Assembly (NCBI RefSeq): GCF_003574035.1
Contig: NZ_QWKY01000023.1
Coordinates: forward strand, 1-45,454
DNA from: Meiothermus hypogaeus
GTDB taxonomy: Bacteria > Deinococcota > Deinococci > Deinococcales > Thermaceae
Length of the DNA: 45,454 nucleotides
Reading direction: 5' to 3'
Positions 32,315-41,270 of this stretch are shown in pieces (the first letter of the stretch is position 1; the number at the start of each line of letters is the position of its first letter). Below the pieces are notes generated by a model, which was given only the letters and a program-made list of their open reading frames with translations, ran no database searches and was not told where the DNA came from. Made by a program: the position numbers and the translations under genes.

Positions 32315-33517
32315 GTGCAGACGCTGCTGTGGCATTTACTGGCCGCCACCCTGATTGGGTTTGCGGTGGGCCTCGAGCGCGAACGGGCCAAAGTGGAGCG
32401 CCAGGGCTCGGCCATCGGGGGGGTACGTACCTTCACCCTGCTGGGATTGCTGGGCGGAGTGAGCGCCCTTGGGCCGAATTTGTGGTTGCCGGCGGCAGGT
32501 CTTTTGGCGGTGGCCGGACTGGCGGTGTACTCGCTCAGAAATAGCCGCGATGCCACCAGCCAGGTAGCCGCCCTGACCGTATACGTGCTGGGGGTGTTGT
32601 GCGGCCTGGGCACCGTGCTGCCGGCCCTGTTTGCCGGGGCCTTGCTGCTGGGGTTCCTGGCTTTTCACGACGAACTCCATGCTTTTGCAGGGGGGATTCA
32701 GCGCAGCGAAGTGGAGGCGGCGGTCTTGCTGGCCTTGCTGCTGGGGGTGGTCTACCCACTGCTTCCCGATGCCAACTATGGCCCCTATGGGGTCTGGAAC
32801 CCCCGGGAAATCTGGCAGGTGGTCCTGCTGGTGGCCGGGGTCAACTTTGTGGGCTATCTGGCCTTGCGCTTGCTGGGTTCCAAAGGCCTGTGGGCAGCGG
32901 CCTTGATGGGCGGCCTGGTTTCGTCCACGGCCGTTACCCTTTCGATGGTGGCCCAGGGACGGGCTAACCCAAGCCGCAACCCGCTGTGGGCCAGCGGGGC
33001 TGTGCTGGCCTCGCAGATGATGCTGGGGCGGATTCTGGTCTGGAGCGCCACCGCTCCGGCCCTTTTGCAGATACTCTGGTTGCCGATTGCGGTGTGGCTG
33101 CTGTGGGGCTTGCTGACGGCGGCCTGGCTGGCCCGGCGCGACCGGAATGTGTCGGAAAGCATACCCGTGCAAAACCCCTTGCAACTTCAGAGTGCTTTGC
33201 TTTTTGCCGGGGTTTATGCGCTGGTCAAGCTGCTGACCAGGGTGGGCCTCGAGGTCTTCGGGAGTGCGGGGGTGTTTGTGGTGAGCGCCCTCTCGGGTGT
33301 GGCCGATGTGGACGCCATCTCGCTTTCGCTGGCGCGCCTGACGGCCAGCGAACAGCTGATCTTGCAGGTCGCGGCCATCGCCATCCTGATTGCGGCTTTG
33401 AGCAACACCCTGTTCAAAACCATGCTGTCGTTTGGCGCCGGGCGGCTGGGGGTTTACGTGGCCCTGGGGCTGTTGCCGGGTGGATTGTTGGCTTTGCTGA
33501 CGATGCTGGGTCGCTAA
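32315..33517 (+). CDS. MgtC/SapB N-domain plus DUF4010 membrane protein
   Basis: This 400-residue polytopic membrane protein has about ten hydrophobic segments. The N-terminal 130 residues match the MgtC family: LAATLIGFAVGLERERAKVE, with the conserved GLERE, then GVRTFTLLGLLGGV. The remainder fits DUF4010, with long hydrophobic helices and SGVADVDAISLSLA near the C-terminus. Members are proposed to act in magnesium or metal homeostasis, but the function is not established. GTG at 32315 is preceded by AAAAGGAG 12 bases upstream; ATGs at 32310 and 32313 are out of frame. It follows the kinase by 46 bases and converges on the prenyltransferase with nine bases between. Confidence 0.82.
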   Translation: MQTLLWHLLAATLIGFAVGLERERAKVERQGSAIGGVRTFTLLGLLGGVSALGPNLWLPAAGLLAVAGLAVYSLRNSRDATSQVAALTVYVLGVLCGLGTVLPALFAGALLLGFLAFHDELHAFAGGIQRSEVEAAVLLALLLGVVYPLLPDANYGPYGVWNPREIWQVVLLVAGVNFVGYLALRLLGSKGLWAAALMGGLVSSTAVTLSMVAQGRANPSRNPLWASGAVLASQMMLGRILVWSATAPALLQILWLPIAVWLLWGLLTAAWLARRDRNVSESIPVQNPLQLQSALLFAGVYALVKLLTRVGLEVFGSAGVFVVSALSGVADVDAISLSLARLTASEQLILQVAAIAILIAALSNTLFKTMLSFGAGRLGVYVALGLLPGGLLALLTMLGR

Positions 33518-33526
33518 ACGCTTGCT

Positions 33527-34369
33527 TCACTTCCCAAAACGCCGCTCCCGTTTCTGGTAGTCGCGCACTGCCCTCAGGAAGTCCACCTTGCGGAAGGCAG
33601 GCCAGAAGGCGTCGAAGAAGTAGTACTCGCTGTAGGCGGCCTGCCACAGCAAAAAGCCCGAGAGCCGAATTTCGCCCGAGGTGCGAATAATGAAGTCGGG
33701 GTCGGGTACACCCGCGGTGTAGAGCCGCTCGGAGATGTGTTCCATGTCCAGCTCGGCGGCCAGCTCTTCCGGTGATTTGCCGGTCTGGGCGGCCTCGAGC
33801 AGCAGGCTCTTGACGGCATCCACAATTTCTTCCCGCCCCCCATAGCCCATGGCGATATTGAGGAGCATTCCGCTGTGGTGCTCGGTGGCTTTTTCTAGCT
33901 CTTCCAGGGCCTCCAGCACCTTGGGTGGGAAGCGGTCGTGCCGGCCAATTACCTTGACCCGCACCTCGTTGGCGTGGATGCGGGGGTCTTGGGCCATTCG
34001 CTTCGCTTCCTGAACAAAGAGCTGCATGAGGGTCTCGACCTCGGTCTGGCTGCGGTTAAAGTTGTCGGTGGAAAAGACCCAGATGGTCACGGTAGGAATT
34101 TTGAGCTCGAGGCACCACTCGAGCACTTCATAGGCTTTCTGTACCCCAAATTCGTGACCCTGATGTCCCTCCAGGCCCAGCTCCCTGGCAAAACGCCGGT
34201 TGCCGTCCAGAATCATCCCCAGGTGCTTGGGCGCCTGGCCCCGGCGCACCTCGGCCTCGATCCGTTTTTCGTACCACCAGTAAAGCGGCTTGAGCAAGGC
34301 ACCAAAGAGCTGTACCAGTTGTTGTCGAATCGAACCTTTGGGAACGCGCACAGGGGATGTTGCCGCCAT
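33527..34369 (-). CDS. uppS: cis-Prenyltransferase (isoprenyl/undecaprenyl diphosphate synthase type)
   Basis: This 280-residue enzyme condenses isopentenyl diphosphate onto an allylic diphosphate in Z configuration, making lipid carriers for cell-wall glycans. The catalytic Asp lies in GMILDGNRRFARELG, a variant of the usual MDGNGRWA. Other conserved blocks are FGVQKAYEVLEWCLELKIPT, TIWVFSTDNFNRS, and the diphosphate-binding IIRTSGEIRLSGFLLWQAAY. An N-terminal extension of about 40 residues includes an amphipathic helix (QLVQLFGALLKPLYWWYEKR) that may touch the membrane. The ATG at 34369 has GAGGTGG five bases upstream. The DGNRRF variant resembles archaeal and eukaryotic-like members, so product length is uncertain. 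Confidence 0.88.
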   Translation of the reverse strand: MAATSPVRVPKGSIRQQLVQLFGALLKPLYWWYEKRIEAEVRRGQAPKHLGMILDGNRRFARELGLEGHQGHEFGVQKAYEVLEWCLELKIPTVTIWVFSTDNFNRSQTEVETLMQLFVQEAKRMAQDPRIHANEVRVKVIGRHDRFPPKVLEALEELEKATEHHSGMLLNIAMGYGGREEIVDAVKSLLLEAAQTGKSPEELAAELDMEHISERLYTAGVPDPDFIIRTSGEIRLSGFLLWQAAYSEYYFFDAFWPAFRKVDFLRAVRDYQKRERRFGK

Positions 34370-34581
34370 GGGCCACCTCAACCTATCTATCTTAGCGGGA
34401 AGTCTGTAGATAAGGTGTGCAAGTTGGGCGAAGCCAAGGCCTTGATCGTTTGCCACGCTGCCTGACCCTGAGCGGCTGGCTTTGGCGGATGGGGACGCTA
34501 CCGGGATTTTGACCAAAAAATATGACCTGGACGAGAATTTCGGAAAACCGGCAAAGCCCCTGGTTGTGCAGCAAAAAGTGT

Positions 34582-35088
34582 TCAGCGACGCAGACGATCT
34601 ACCTTGAACACAAAGCTCAGCACGAAGCTGCCGTGTTTGGGGCTCTTCATCTGGATGCTGTTGCCCTGCAAGGTGAGGCTGGTAGGGGTGAGGGTGGTGA
34701 TGGTCACGTTCCCGCTGCCGCCCCAACTCTTGCGGTTGTTGGGGTTGCGGTCATCCACGTAGCTCAGGGTGCCCCGCACCTGGGAGTTCAGGGGATCGCC
34801 TATGCGGTAGGTCTGGCCCTGTTTGAGCGGCCCTTTGAGGTCAACCGAAAGAATACGTGGCGCGTAGGGGGGTGGATTGCTGTTGGGGTCGGCAAAAAAG
34901 TGCAGGCTCACTCGAGCCGAGTCCTTGAATGCGTCCCCGGTCACCCGAATTTGGGGTTTGGCGGGTAACCTGCCCAGATCCAATCCGCGCACCTGAAGCC
35001 GGAAACTGCCGCCGGTGGCCGGGGTAAGCCCGGCTTGCGCCAGGGCCAAGGCTGCCAACATCAGTCCCATTACCCATAGTCTGGTCAT
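34582..35088 (-). CDS. Secreted protein of unknown function (168 residues)
   Basis: The protein begins with a signal peptide (MTRLWVMGLMLAALALAQAG). The mature 148 residues are beta-rich and polar, with segments FRLQVRGLDLGRLPAKPQIR, DSARVSLHFFADPNSNPPP and VTITTLTPTSLTLQGNSIQM. No Cys follows the signal, so it is not a lipoprotein. I do not recognise the family. The ATG at 35088 is preceded by a G-run adjacent to the start. It faces the divergent protease gene across about 200 bases (35089-35290), which contain the protease upstream region. The C-terminal side lies 212 bases from the prenyltransferase start. Confidence 0.7.
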   Translation of the reverse strand: MTRLWVMGLMLAALALAQAGLTPATGGSFRLQVRGLDLGRLPAKPQIRVTGDAFKDSARVSLHFFADPNSNPPPYAPRILSVDLKGPLKQGQTYRIGDPLNSQVRGTLSYVDDRNPNNRKSWGGSGNVTITTLTPTSLTLQGNSIQMKSPKHGSFVLSFVFKVDRLRR

Positions 35089-35255
35089 GCCCCCAGGTAA
35101 ACAGAACCCAGCCTGAGGGTTATGAAAGTTCTGTGGAGGCGCCTTGACTTTGCAGAGCTGGGTGGCTTGTGCAAACTGCTTCGGGAGGACTTGGCGTGTA
35201 TTGGTGGTGCAAATGAACCGGGTTTGGGCTTAAGATCCTCTATATTCGGAGTTAC

Positions 35256-35272
35256 AACGCAATGCATGCGTT
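35256..35272. promoter_or_regulatory. Palindrome upstream of the trypsin-like protease
   Basis: AACGCA (35256-35261) and TGCGTT (35267-35272) form a perfect inverted repeat around ATGCA, eight bases ahead of the GGAGG ribosome site. TATATT at 35241-35246 is a possible -10, but no -35 with proper spacing was found. The palindrome would cover the first transcribed bases. Confidence 0.4.
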
Positions 35273-35290
35273 AAACCGTGGAGGTTGACT

Positions 35291-36823
35291 ATGAAACCTA
35301 GGGGTTTGGGTCTCTTAAGCTTGTTTTGTTTGCTGGTCTGGGGGATGGGGGGGACAGCCCTGGCCCAAACCCTGCCACGCGATGTACGTGAGCGCATTAT
35401 TGCCGCCACAGTGTTCATCACCTACCCCACCGGCACCAACACCGCTAGTGTGGGTTCGGGGACACTGATTAGCCCCCAGGGCTTCATCCTGACCAACTAC
35501 CACGTGATCGGCGACCTGGAGAACCGGCGCATTGCCCCACGCCTTTTCGTGGGTACCATTCGCTTTGTGGATCAGCCGCCGGAGGTACGCTACCAGGCCG
35601 ATGTGGTGGCCAGCGACCCCAACCTCGATCTGGCCATTTTGCGCATCACCCGCACTTCTAATGGTCAGCCCATCGGGAATGTCACCTTTCCGGCGGTTCC
35701 CATTGGCGACTCCAATAAGCTGATTGTGGGTGACCCCATCTATGTGTTTGGCTTTCAGGGCACCGGCGGTAACACCATTACCATTTCTACCGGCGTGGTG
35801 GGCGGTTTTACCGGTGAAGACATGGTGAGCGGTGGCAAGCAGTGGATCAAGCACGATGCCCAGACCGGCCCCGGCAACTCGGGGGGCGGCATTTTCAACC
35901 AGGATGGCGAACTCATCGGTATCCACACCCGTGGGTTGTCGGGGCAGGGCAACTCCCGCACCGCCTTTATGCGCCCTTTGGCCCTGGCCTGGGGTCTGAT
36001 TGGCCCCAATGTGGCGGGGTTGGTTAACCGGGCCCCCGCTGTGTCCAACCCCCAACCCCAGCCGCAGACAGCCACCAGCACCGCCTGGCCCCCGGCCCTT
36101 GGCACCGGCCAGACCTGGCAGGTGCGGATTCAGGGCGGCCAGTGGACGGGCGAGTGGTCGGTGGTGGTGGGCCAGAAGGATGCAGACGGCGACTTTGAGG
36201 CGACTGCCAGCCTGGGCAGCCGCCGCACCGAGGCCTTGTTTTTCCTGCAAGACAATATCCTGCGCCTGAACATTGGCGACCGGTATCCGCTGGCCCGCTG
36301 CCGCTTCGACCCTCAAAACGTGAGCGGGGTCATCCAGGGCAAGCTGTTCGTGTTCAAGGATGCCAACTCCGATGCCGAAGAAATTGGTACCTGTGTGGCC
36401 AGCCAGCGAGGCGCCCAGGCTGTACAGCCGGTGCAGCCCCAGCAACCCCAGGCCGCCTGGCCCCCCAGGCTGGCCGTGGGGCAGCGCTGGCAGCTCAGTG
36501 TGACGGGTAAAGATCTCGAGGACGCCGGAATCGTGACCCTCTCCGAGCGCGACAGCGATGGCGACCCCAAGGGAACTGCGGTCTTCGGCAATAACTTCTC
36601 AATGGTGGCTTACTTCTACATGAGCCGCAGCGGAGCTGCTTTCCTCGACATGACCGTTCCCAGCGGGGCAGATAGCCACCGTGCCTGGTTCCGCTGCCAC
36701 TTCGAGCAGCAGGGCAATGCGGCCAGTCTCAAGGGAACCCTCCAGACCTTCCGCACCGATGCCAACGGTCAGATTAGCGACCTCAAGGATGTGGGGACCT
36801 GTACTGCTACCCTGAGCCGCTAG
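35291..36823 (+). CDS. Exported trypsin-like serine protease (S1C/HtrA-like) with duplicated C-terminal domain
   Basis: This 510-residue exported protein has a signal peptide ending TALAQ (about residue 26). The protease domain (about 30-250) has catalytic His71 in LTNYHVIG, Asp113 in NLDLAIL and Ser197 in GPGNSGGG. There is no PDZ domain; instead two related domains of about 110 residues follow after a Pro/Gln linker, each opening AWPP-L--GQ-WQ and ending in GTC (about 270-375 and 390-508). A second PQQPQ linker separates them. Paired cysteines in each repeat could form disulfides. It may be a periplasmic or surface quality-control protease, with the repeats binding substrate (inference). 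The ATG at 35291 has GGAGG six bases upstream. Confidence 0.88.
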   Translation: MKPRGLGLLSLFCLLVWGMGGTALAQTLPRDVRERIIAATVFITYPTGTNTASVGSGTLISPQGFILTNYHVIGDLENRRIAPRLFVGTIRFVDQPPEVRYQADVVASDPNLDLAILRITRTSNGQPIGNVTFPAVPIGDSNKLIVGDPIYVFGFQGTGGNTITISTGVVGGFTGEDMVSGGKQWIKHDAQTGPGNSGGGIFNQDGELIGIHTRGLSGQGNSRTAFMRPLALAWGLIGPNVAGLVNRAPAVSNPQPQPQTATSTAWPPALGTGQTWQVRIQGGQWTGEWSVVVGQKDADGDFEATASLGSRRTEALFFLQDNILRLNIGDRYPLARCRFDPQNVSGVIQGKLFVFKDANSDAEEIGTCVASQRGAQAVQPVQPQQPQAAWPPRLAVGQRWQLSVTGKDLEDAGIVTLSERDSDGDPKGTAVFGNNFSMVAYFYMSRSGAAFLDMTVPSGADSHRAWFRCHFEQQGNAASLKGTLQTFRTDANGQISDLKDVGTCTATLSR

Positions 36824-37067
36824 CGAATGCAGGCTAACTGAAGAAGCCAGAGAGCCAAATCAGACTCCTTAATGTTTATCGAGCGGCCCTAACTATGTGG
36901 TAACCGGATGCAGTTGCTAGGCAGTCCCAAGCTGACGAATCAATCCAGAATGCAATACCCAAACGAATTCACAGTTTGAGGTGCTTTGGGTACGTGGAGG
37001 TTAGCGAAGTAAGTTTTAGGGCATTCAACCATAGGTTCCTGTAGTTGATCTTCTGGAGGAGTAGCTC

Positions 37068-37550
37068 ATGAAAAAGTTGATCATACCTATTTCTCTTGTC
37101 TTTATGCTTGGTTTTGCGCAAGAACAGCCTCAAGTTTTTGGAGATGCCAGATTTGTTGAACGACAGGATGTTATGACTGACGAAGACCGTTCTTCCGTGG
37201 TCATCTCTGAGTTAGCAGCACAACCAAATGCAACGTTGGTTTGGCGGTGTAGAGGAGATCGTTTAGAGGTGTTGGTATTTGCTGGAGAAATACTAGATAG
37301 TAATTCAAATCGGTTGTTTTTCAGAAGTGATAAAGGTGCGGCAGCAGTGATAGTTGGTAGTTTGTCTACCAATAGGCGAGCGGTTTTTATCAATAACTCG
37401 GATCATAAAATGTTTACCCAAGCCGTCTTGGGTACAAAAAATATTTTCGCAGTTCGATTTGGATTTCTCGAAAATGAGGCGTTTACGTATCAATTCCGAG
37501 TATCAGGTCTAGCAGATGCATTGGCTAGATTGAAATGCTACAAGCAATAA
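37068..37550 (+). CDS. Secreted protein, remote VasI/TagO-like pattern, AT-rich
   Basis: This 160-residue protein has a signal peptide (MKKLIIPISLVFMLGFAQ). The central part VVISELAAQPNATLVWRCRG, later VIVGSLSTNRRAVFINN, and the ending FRVSGLADALARLKCYKQ recall the TagO/VasI type of periplasmic proteins (a Cys in a first strand, a second Cys at the end of a GLxxAL helix). The resemblance is by eye only, and no type VI secretion genes are near. Codon use is clearly AT-rich compared with all neighbours, suggesting recent transfer. GGAGGAG lies six bases before the ATG. Upstream 36824-37067 is also AT-leaning, with no other recognised gene. Confidence 0.6.
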   Translation: MKKLIIPISLVFMLGFAQEQPQVFGDARFVERQDVMTDEDRSSVVISELAAQPNATLVWRCRGDRLEVLVFAGEILDSNSNRLFFRSDKGAAAVIVGSLSTNRRAVFINNSDHKMFTQAVLGTKNIFAVRFGFLENEAFTYQFRVSGLADALARLKCYKQ

Positions 37551-37693
37551 TCCGGCCTTATCTTATGAGGGTTTCTGAATTGCTTCTTCTTAGGCTATTC
37601 CTCCGGGCCACAAAGACAACTATCTTCCCTGGCGCCTGAAAGCATTGTGGACTGAGTGCAGAGCGTCTTCCTCTCTTCCGGTTCCCTCTCCGG

Positions 37694-37699
37694 TATGCT
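37694..37699 (+). promoter_or_regulatory. Leaderless-type -10 for deoB
   Basis: TATGCT fits TANNNT and ends exactly six bases before the ATG at 37706. The intervening TGGGGC contains a G-run but is too close to act as a ribosome site. Confidence 0.5.
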
Positions 37700-37705
37700 T
37701 GGGGC

Positions 37706-38854
37706 ATGAAGATAACCACCATCGTGCTGGACTCGGTGGGACTGGGCTATCTGCCCGATGCCGCACAGTTCGGCGATGAAGGAGCCGATACCCTCGACCA
37801 CACCGTGCTCAAAACCGGCCTCGAGCTCCCCCACCTGGCCTCGCTGGGGCTGGGCCATGTACCGGGGGTGCACACCCTGCCCAGGGTTGCAGAGCCTTTA
37901 GGCGCCTTTGGGCGCATGATGGAGGTGAACCCCGGCAAGGACACCTCCACCGGCCACTGGGAGTTTGTGGGGATTCGCCTCGAGCACCCTTTTCAGGTTT
38001 TTCCACAGGGTTATCCACAGGATTTCCTGGCACAGTACATCCAGCGCATCGGGGTGGAAGGCTACCTGCTCAACCAACCCTACTCGGGCACCGACGCCAT
38101 CCGCGACTTTGGCGACGAACACCTGCGCACCGGTTGGCCCATCGTGTATACCTCGGCGGACTCGGTTTTTCAGGTAGCCGCGCACATCGGCAAGGTGCCC
38201 CTGGAAACGCTCTATGCTTGGTGCCAGACTGCCCGCGAGATGCTGGTGGGGCCGCTGGCCTGCGCCCGGGTGATTGCCCGCCCCTTCGAGGGTGAGCCGG
38301 GCCACTACTACCGCCGAGAAGACCTGCGCAAAGACTTTGCCCTGGAACCCCCGCCCAACGTGCTGGATCTCATCAAAGCCGGCGGATTGGAGGTGGTGGG
38401 GGTGGGCAAAATCCCCGACATCTACGCTCACCGGGGCTTCACCCGCGAGGTCAAGGCCGGCAGCAACGCCCTTGGCCTGGAACGCACCCTGGAACTGATG
38501 CGCGAGCCTTTCTCCGGCCTGGTCTTTACCAACCTGGTGGACTTCGACGCCAGGTACGGCCACCGCCGCAACCCCCAGGGCTACGCTGAGGCCCTGGCTG
38601 CCTTCGATGCCCGGCTGCCCGAGTTGCTCGCTGCATTGGGGCCGGAGGATTACCTTTTCATCGTCTCCGACCATGGCAACGACCCCACCTACCGCGGCAC
38701 CGACCACACCCGCGAGTACGGGTTGCTGCTGGTGGTGGGGCCCGGAATGGCCGGCAAAGACCTGGGCACCCGCGCCACCTTTGCCGACCTGGCGGCCAGC
38801 CTGGCCAGGGGCTTCGGCCTCCGGTGGACGGGGCCTGGTACAAGTGTTATCTAG
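37706..38854 (+). CDS. deoB: Phosphopentomutase
   Basis: This 382-residue cytoplasmic manganese enzyme interconverts (deoxy)ribose 1- and 5-phosphates in nucleoside salvage. Alkaline-phosphatase-superfamily features: metal Asp in [14 protein letters not shown], the phospho-acceptor Thr in KDTSTGHWE, the substrate loop [10 protein letters not shown], and metal ligands in [12 protein letters not shown] and [18 protein letters not shown]. Length and order match DeoB. Its TAG stop shares CTAG (38851-38854) with the stop of the convergent nadV. Upstream 37551-37705 separates it from the AT-rich gene. It supplies pentose phosphate from nucleosides, conceptually linked to the neighbouring NAD salvage genes, which consume PRPP. 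Confidence 0.93.
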   Translation: MKITTIVLDSVGLGYLPDAAQFGDEGADTLDHTVLKTGLELPHLASLGLGHVPGVHTLPRVAEPLGAFGRMMEVNPGKDTSTGHWEFVGIRLEHPFQVFPQGYPQDFLAQYIQRIGVEGYLLNQPYSGTDAIRDFGDEHLRTGWPIVYTSADSVFQVAAHIGKVPLETLYAWCQTAREMLVGPLACARVIARPFEGEPGHYYRREDLRKDFALEPPPNVLDLIKAGGLEVVGVGKIPDIYAHRGFTREVKAGSNALGLERTLELMREPFSGLVFTNLVDFDARYGHRRNPQGYAEALAAFDARLPELLAALGPEDYLFIVSDHGNDPTYRGTDHTREYGLLLVVGPGMAGKDLGTRATFADLAASLARGFGLRWTGPGTSVI

Positions 38855-40242
38855 GTGTTTTGGCGCACCTCTTCAAAGGTGTAGCGCCGCATGATCTCGC
38901 CGTTTTCAAAAACCGTCTGCAGGATGCTCTGGGGATGGGGCTGGGTCTCTTCCAGCGGCAGCTCTACCGTGCGGATACCCCGCTCGTCCTTGATGACGTC
39001 CAGGCGGCCCTTTTTGGAGAGTTTGCTGGGGTCGTCTATCGGGCTTTTGCCTACCCCGTAGGTCTCGCCGTTCACGCTAACCAGGTGCAGCTTCTGGGCG
39101 AACTTCTGGGTGTCGCGGTGGGGGTGCTGCAAGAGGGCCCCGCCCATGCCGAAGGCCACGTTGGAGGCGCTGTAGCCCCACTGCTCGAGCAAAAACAATA
39201 CCTTGCGGATGGTGTCGGCGTTTACCCCATCGCCCTGGATGACCCGTACCCCGTTCAAGACCTTGTAGCCCTTTCGGTTGAGGGTGGCTCCAAACCTGGC
39301 CTCGAGGGTTTGCACAGTGCGCAGTACCACAAAAGGCGGGTCGCCCGAGTCGGGCCGGATGACCACGGTGGCTCCGGACTGCTGAATGAGCTCGCGCAGG
39401 TCCTCTCCGATAATCTGGCCTACGGCGTGCTCGCGGTTGTAAGAGTCGATCACCATGGCAAAAAGTGCCCCCGGCTTGCCGTAGGTCTCGATCATCTGCC
39501 GGTAGGCCTGGACCTCGCCCTCGCGGCCAAAGCTGGTTACGGTGGCGTGCTCCATGGCCGGAATGGAGTAGCCGGCCATCTCGGCCCCGTAGTAGTTGCG
39601 GGCGTAAATGAGGGCAGTGACGGTGTCGGTGCCCTGGAAGTTGACCAGGTGGGCCATGCCGCCCAGCCCGGCGCTCTCCAGGCTGCTCACCCCCCGCGCG
39701 CCAAAGTCGTGCAGCTTGAAAGGCAGCTCGGCCTCAGGGTCGTCGGCGGTCTTCTCCAGGTAGGCCTGAAGGATGTTGCGGATGTTCCAGGAGATGGTGC
39801 AGACCGTGGTGGGATACCAGACTGCCCGCAGCAGGGCAGTCTCGAGCCAGCCCGGCAGCCAGGGCACCCGGGGGTCGGTGCTTTCGATAATCACCAGCGG
39901 GTTATGCACGGGAATTACCGCTCCTTCCGGCACGGCCCGGATGCGCACGGGGAGCCTGCCGCCCAGCTCCTCGGCAATGTAGCGCCAGCCGTCGGTGGGA
40001 AAGGGCAGGCCGTGGGTCAGAAAGACCTCTCGGGCCTCCTCCACATCGGCCATACTGACCCCTTTGGACAGGTACTCCATCAGAAAGGCCTGCAGGCCAA
40101 AAAAGCGCACAAAGTTGGAGTCGCCCCCCCGGCTCTCAATGTACCAGCTCGCGTAGGTCATGTTCTTGGGAAACTGGGCGAAGTGGCTGGCCTTGTAGCT
40201 GTCGGTGTTGAGAATCAGGTTGTGGGGGTTGAGGGGTTTCAT
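38851..40242 (-). CDS. nadV: Nicotinamide phosphoribosyltransferase
   Basis: This 463-residue cytoplasmic enzyme makes nicotinamide mononucleotide from nicotinamide and PRPP, the first salvage step to NAD. It is of the NAMPT type rather than PncB: N-terminal [20 protein letters not shown], the active-site region [20 protein letters not shown], and the phosphorylatable His in [17 protein letters not shown]-binding residues lie in [10 protein letters not shown]. The ATG at 40242 with AAAGGAG upstream overlaps the TGA of nadM (ATGA). A longer frame from 40302 is rejected. It is the third gene of the nrtR-nadM-nadV operon, and its stop codon interlocks with that of deoB in CTAG. Confidence 0.93.
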   Translation of the reverse strand: MKPLNPHNLILNTDSYKASHFAQFPKNMTYASWYIESRGGDSNFVRFFGLQAFLMEYLSKGVSMADVEEAREVFLTHGLPFPTDGWRYIAEELGGRLPVRIRAVPEGAVIPVHNPLVIIESTDPRVPWLPGWLETALLRAVWYPTTVCTISWNIRNILQAYLEKTADDPEAELPFKLHDFGARGVSSLESAGLGGMAHLVNFQGTDTVTALIYARNYYGAEMAGYSIPAMEHATVTSFGREGEVQAYRQMIETYGKPGALFAMVIDSYNREHAVGQIIGEDLRELIQQSGATVVIRPDSGDPPFVVLRTVQTLEARFGATLNRKGYKVLNGVRVIQGDGVNADTIRKVLFLLEQWGYSASNVAFGMGGALLQHPHRDTQKFAQKLHLVSVNGETYGVGKSPIDDPSKLSKKGRLDVIKDERGIRTVELPLEETQPHPQSILQTVFENGEIMRRYTFEEVRQNT

Positions 40243-41270
40243 GGGAGCTCCTTTCTTTGGGGCTTGACCGGTTTTTGCGGCGCCCGCCCCAAAAACCAAC
40301 AAATCTGCTGATAGTGGTCTTCAAAGAAGCGAGCCTGGTGGGGCTCGAACTCGTCTAAGGGCAGCCAGAAAGCCCGGGCTGCGTCGTCTTGCCCTTGGAC
40401 GGCCGGGGGTGGGGCGCTCCCGAGGTCGAAGTAGTGTCCGAAGCTAATCACCCTGCCCCGCAGGCTTCGGCCCGGGTAGTCGAAGGCTTTGGTGGCTTTG
40501 AGCAGGGAGGGCTTCAGTTGCAGGCCGGTTTCTTCGCGTAACTCGCGCAGGGCGGCCTCGAGCAGGGTCTCCTTAATCTCCACATAGCCCCCCGGCAAAG
40601 CCCAGGCCCCTTTGCTCAGGGCCCCTGCCCGCTCGACCAGTAGCACGTGTGCCTGGGCCAGCACCGTTGCGTCGGTAGCCACATGAAGCAGGGGATAGGG
40701 GTAGCGCTGGTCGAGAGAGCGATAGTACTGCAGGGTTTTCCATTCGGCCTGCAAACGGCCAAACTCTGCCGTGGCGGCAAACTGCTCCATGAAACGCAGT
40801 ACGGCCTCGGGTACCATGGCCTTCCAGTCGGCGTTCCCGGCAAAATAGCTATTGCGCACATCGGTGGCGTTGAGGGTGCTCGCCACCCCACTGGGCTCAA
40901 AGGGCCAGTTGCCAAAGCCGTGCAGGTAGTAGCTGCTCTCGTCCTTGTGGTAGCCGGTGATGTAGATCTCGGCCCCTGGGCCTGCAAGGCCCTCCACGGC
41001 GGCCCGCACCGTGCGAAACCAGCGGGGGTCGTCGTAGAAGTCATCCGCGACGGCTACGAAGTGAAGCCGCTGGGCGGCCACGGCGTCCAGGCTCGCCCTG
41101 ATCATGGCCTCGCGTTCGTCGGCGCTAAAAGGGTTTTTGGGGGTGGGATAGCAAAAAGCACTGCCCAGCACCACAATCAGCCGGTCAAAGCGGGCCAGGG
41201 CACGGGTAATGGTCTCGAGGTGGGCGTGGTGGGGCGGCTGGAAGCGCCCGATGAACACCGCCGTTTTCAT
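40239..41270 (-). CDS. nadM: Bifunctional NMN adenylyltransferase/Nudix hydrolase
   Basis: This 343-residue fusion makes NAD from NMN and ATP and also hydrolyses ADP-ribose-like compounds. The N-terminal half (about 1-185) is a NadM nucleotidyltransferase: FIGRFQPPHHAHLETI carries the HxGH-type motif as HHAH, with Ala in place of Gly, and NATDVRNSYF is the second motif. The C-terminal half (about 200-325) is a Nudix domain with an intact box: GGYVEIKETLLEAALRELRE, then ETGL. The architecture is known from Synechocystis slr0787. The ATG at 41270 overlaps the nrtR TGA (ATGA), and its own TGA overlaps the nadV ATG. Confidence 0.93.
   Translation of the reverse strand: MKTAVFIGRFQPPHHAHLETITRALARFDRLIVVLGSAFCYPTPKNPFSADEREAMIRASLDAVAAQRLHFVAVADDFYDDPRWFRTVRAAVEGLAGPGAEIYITGYHKDESSYYLHGFGNWPFEPSGVASTLNATDVRNSYFAGNADWKAMVPEAVLRFMEQFAATAEFGRLQAEWKTLQYYRSLDQRYPYPLLHVATDATVLAQAHVLLVERAGALSKGAWALPGGYVEIKETLLEAALRELREETGLQLKPSLLKATKAFDYPGRSLRGRVISFGHYFDLGSAPPPAVQGQDDAARAFWLPLDEFEPHQARFFEDHYQQICWFLGRAPQKPVKPQRKELP

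Noticed and set aside
38824-40311. 495-codon plus-strand open frame opposite nadV
   Set aside because: nadV has unmistakable family motifs; the antisense frame has no recognisable domain or start signal.
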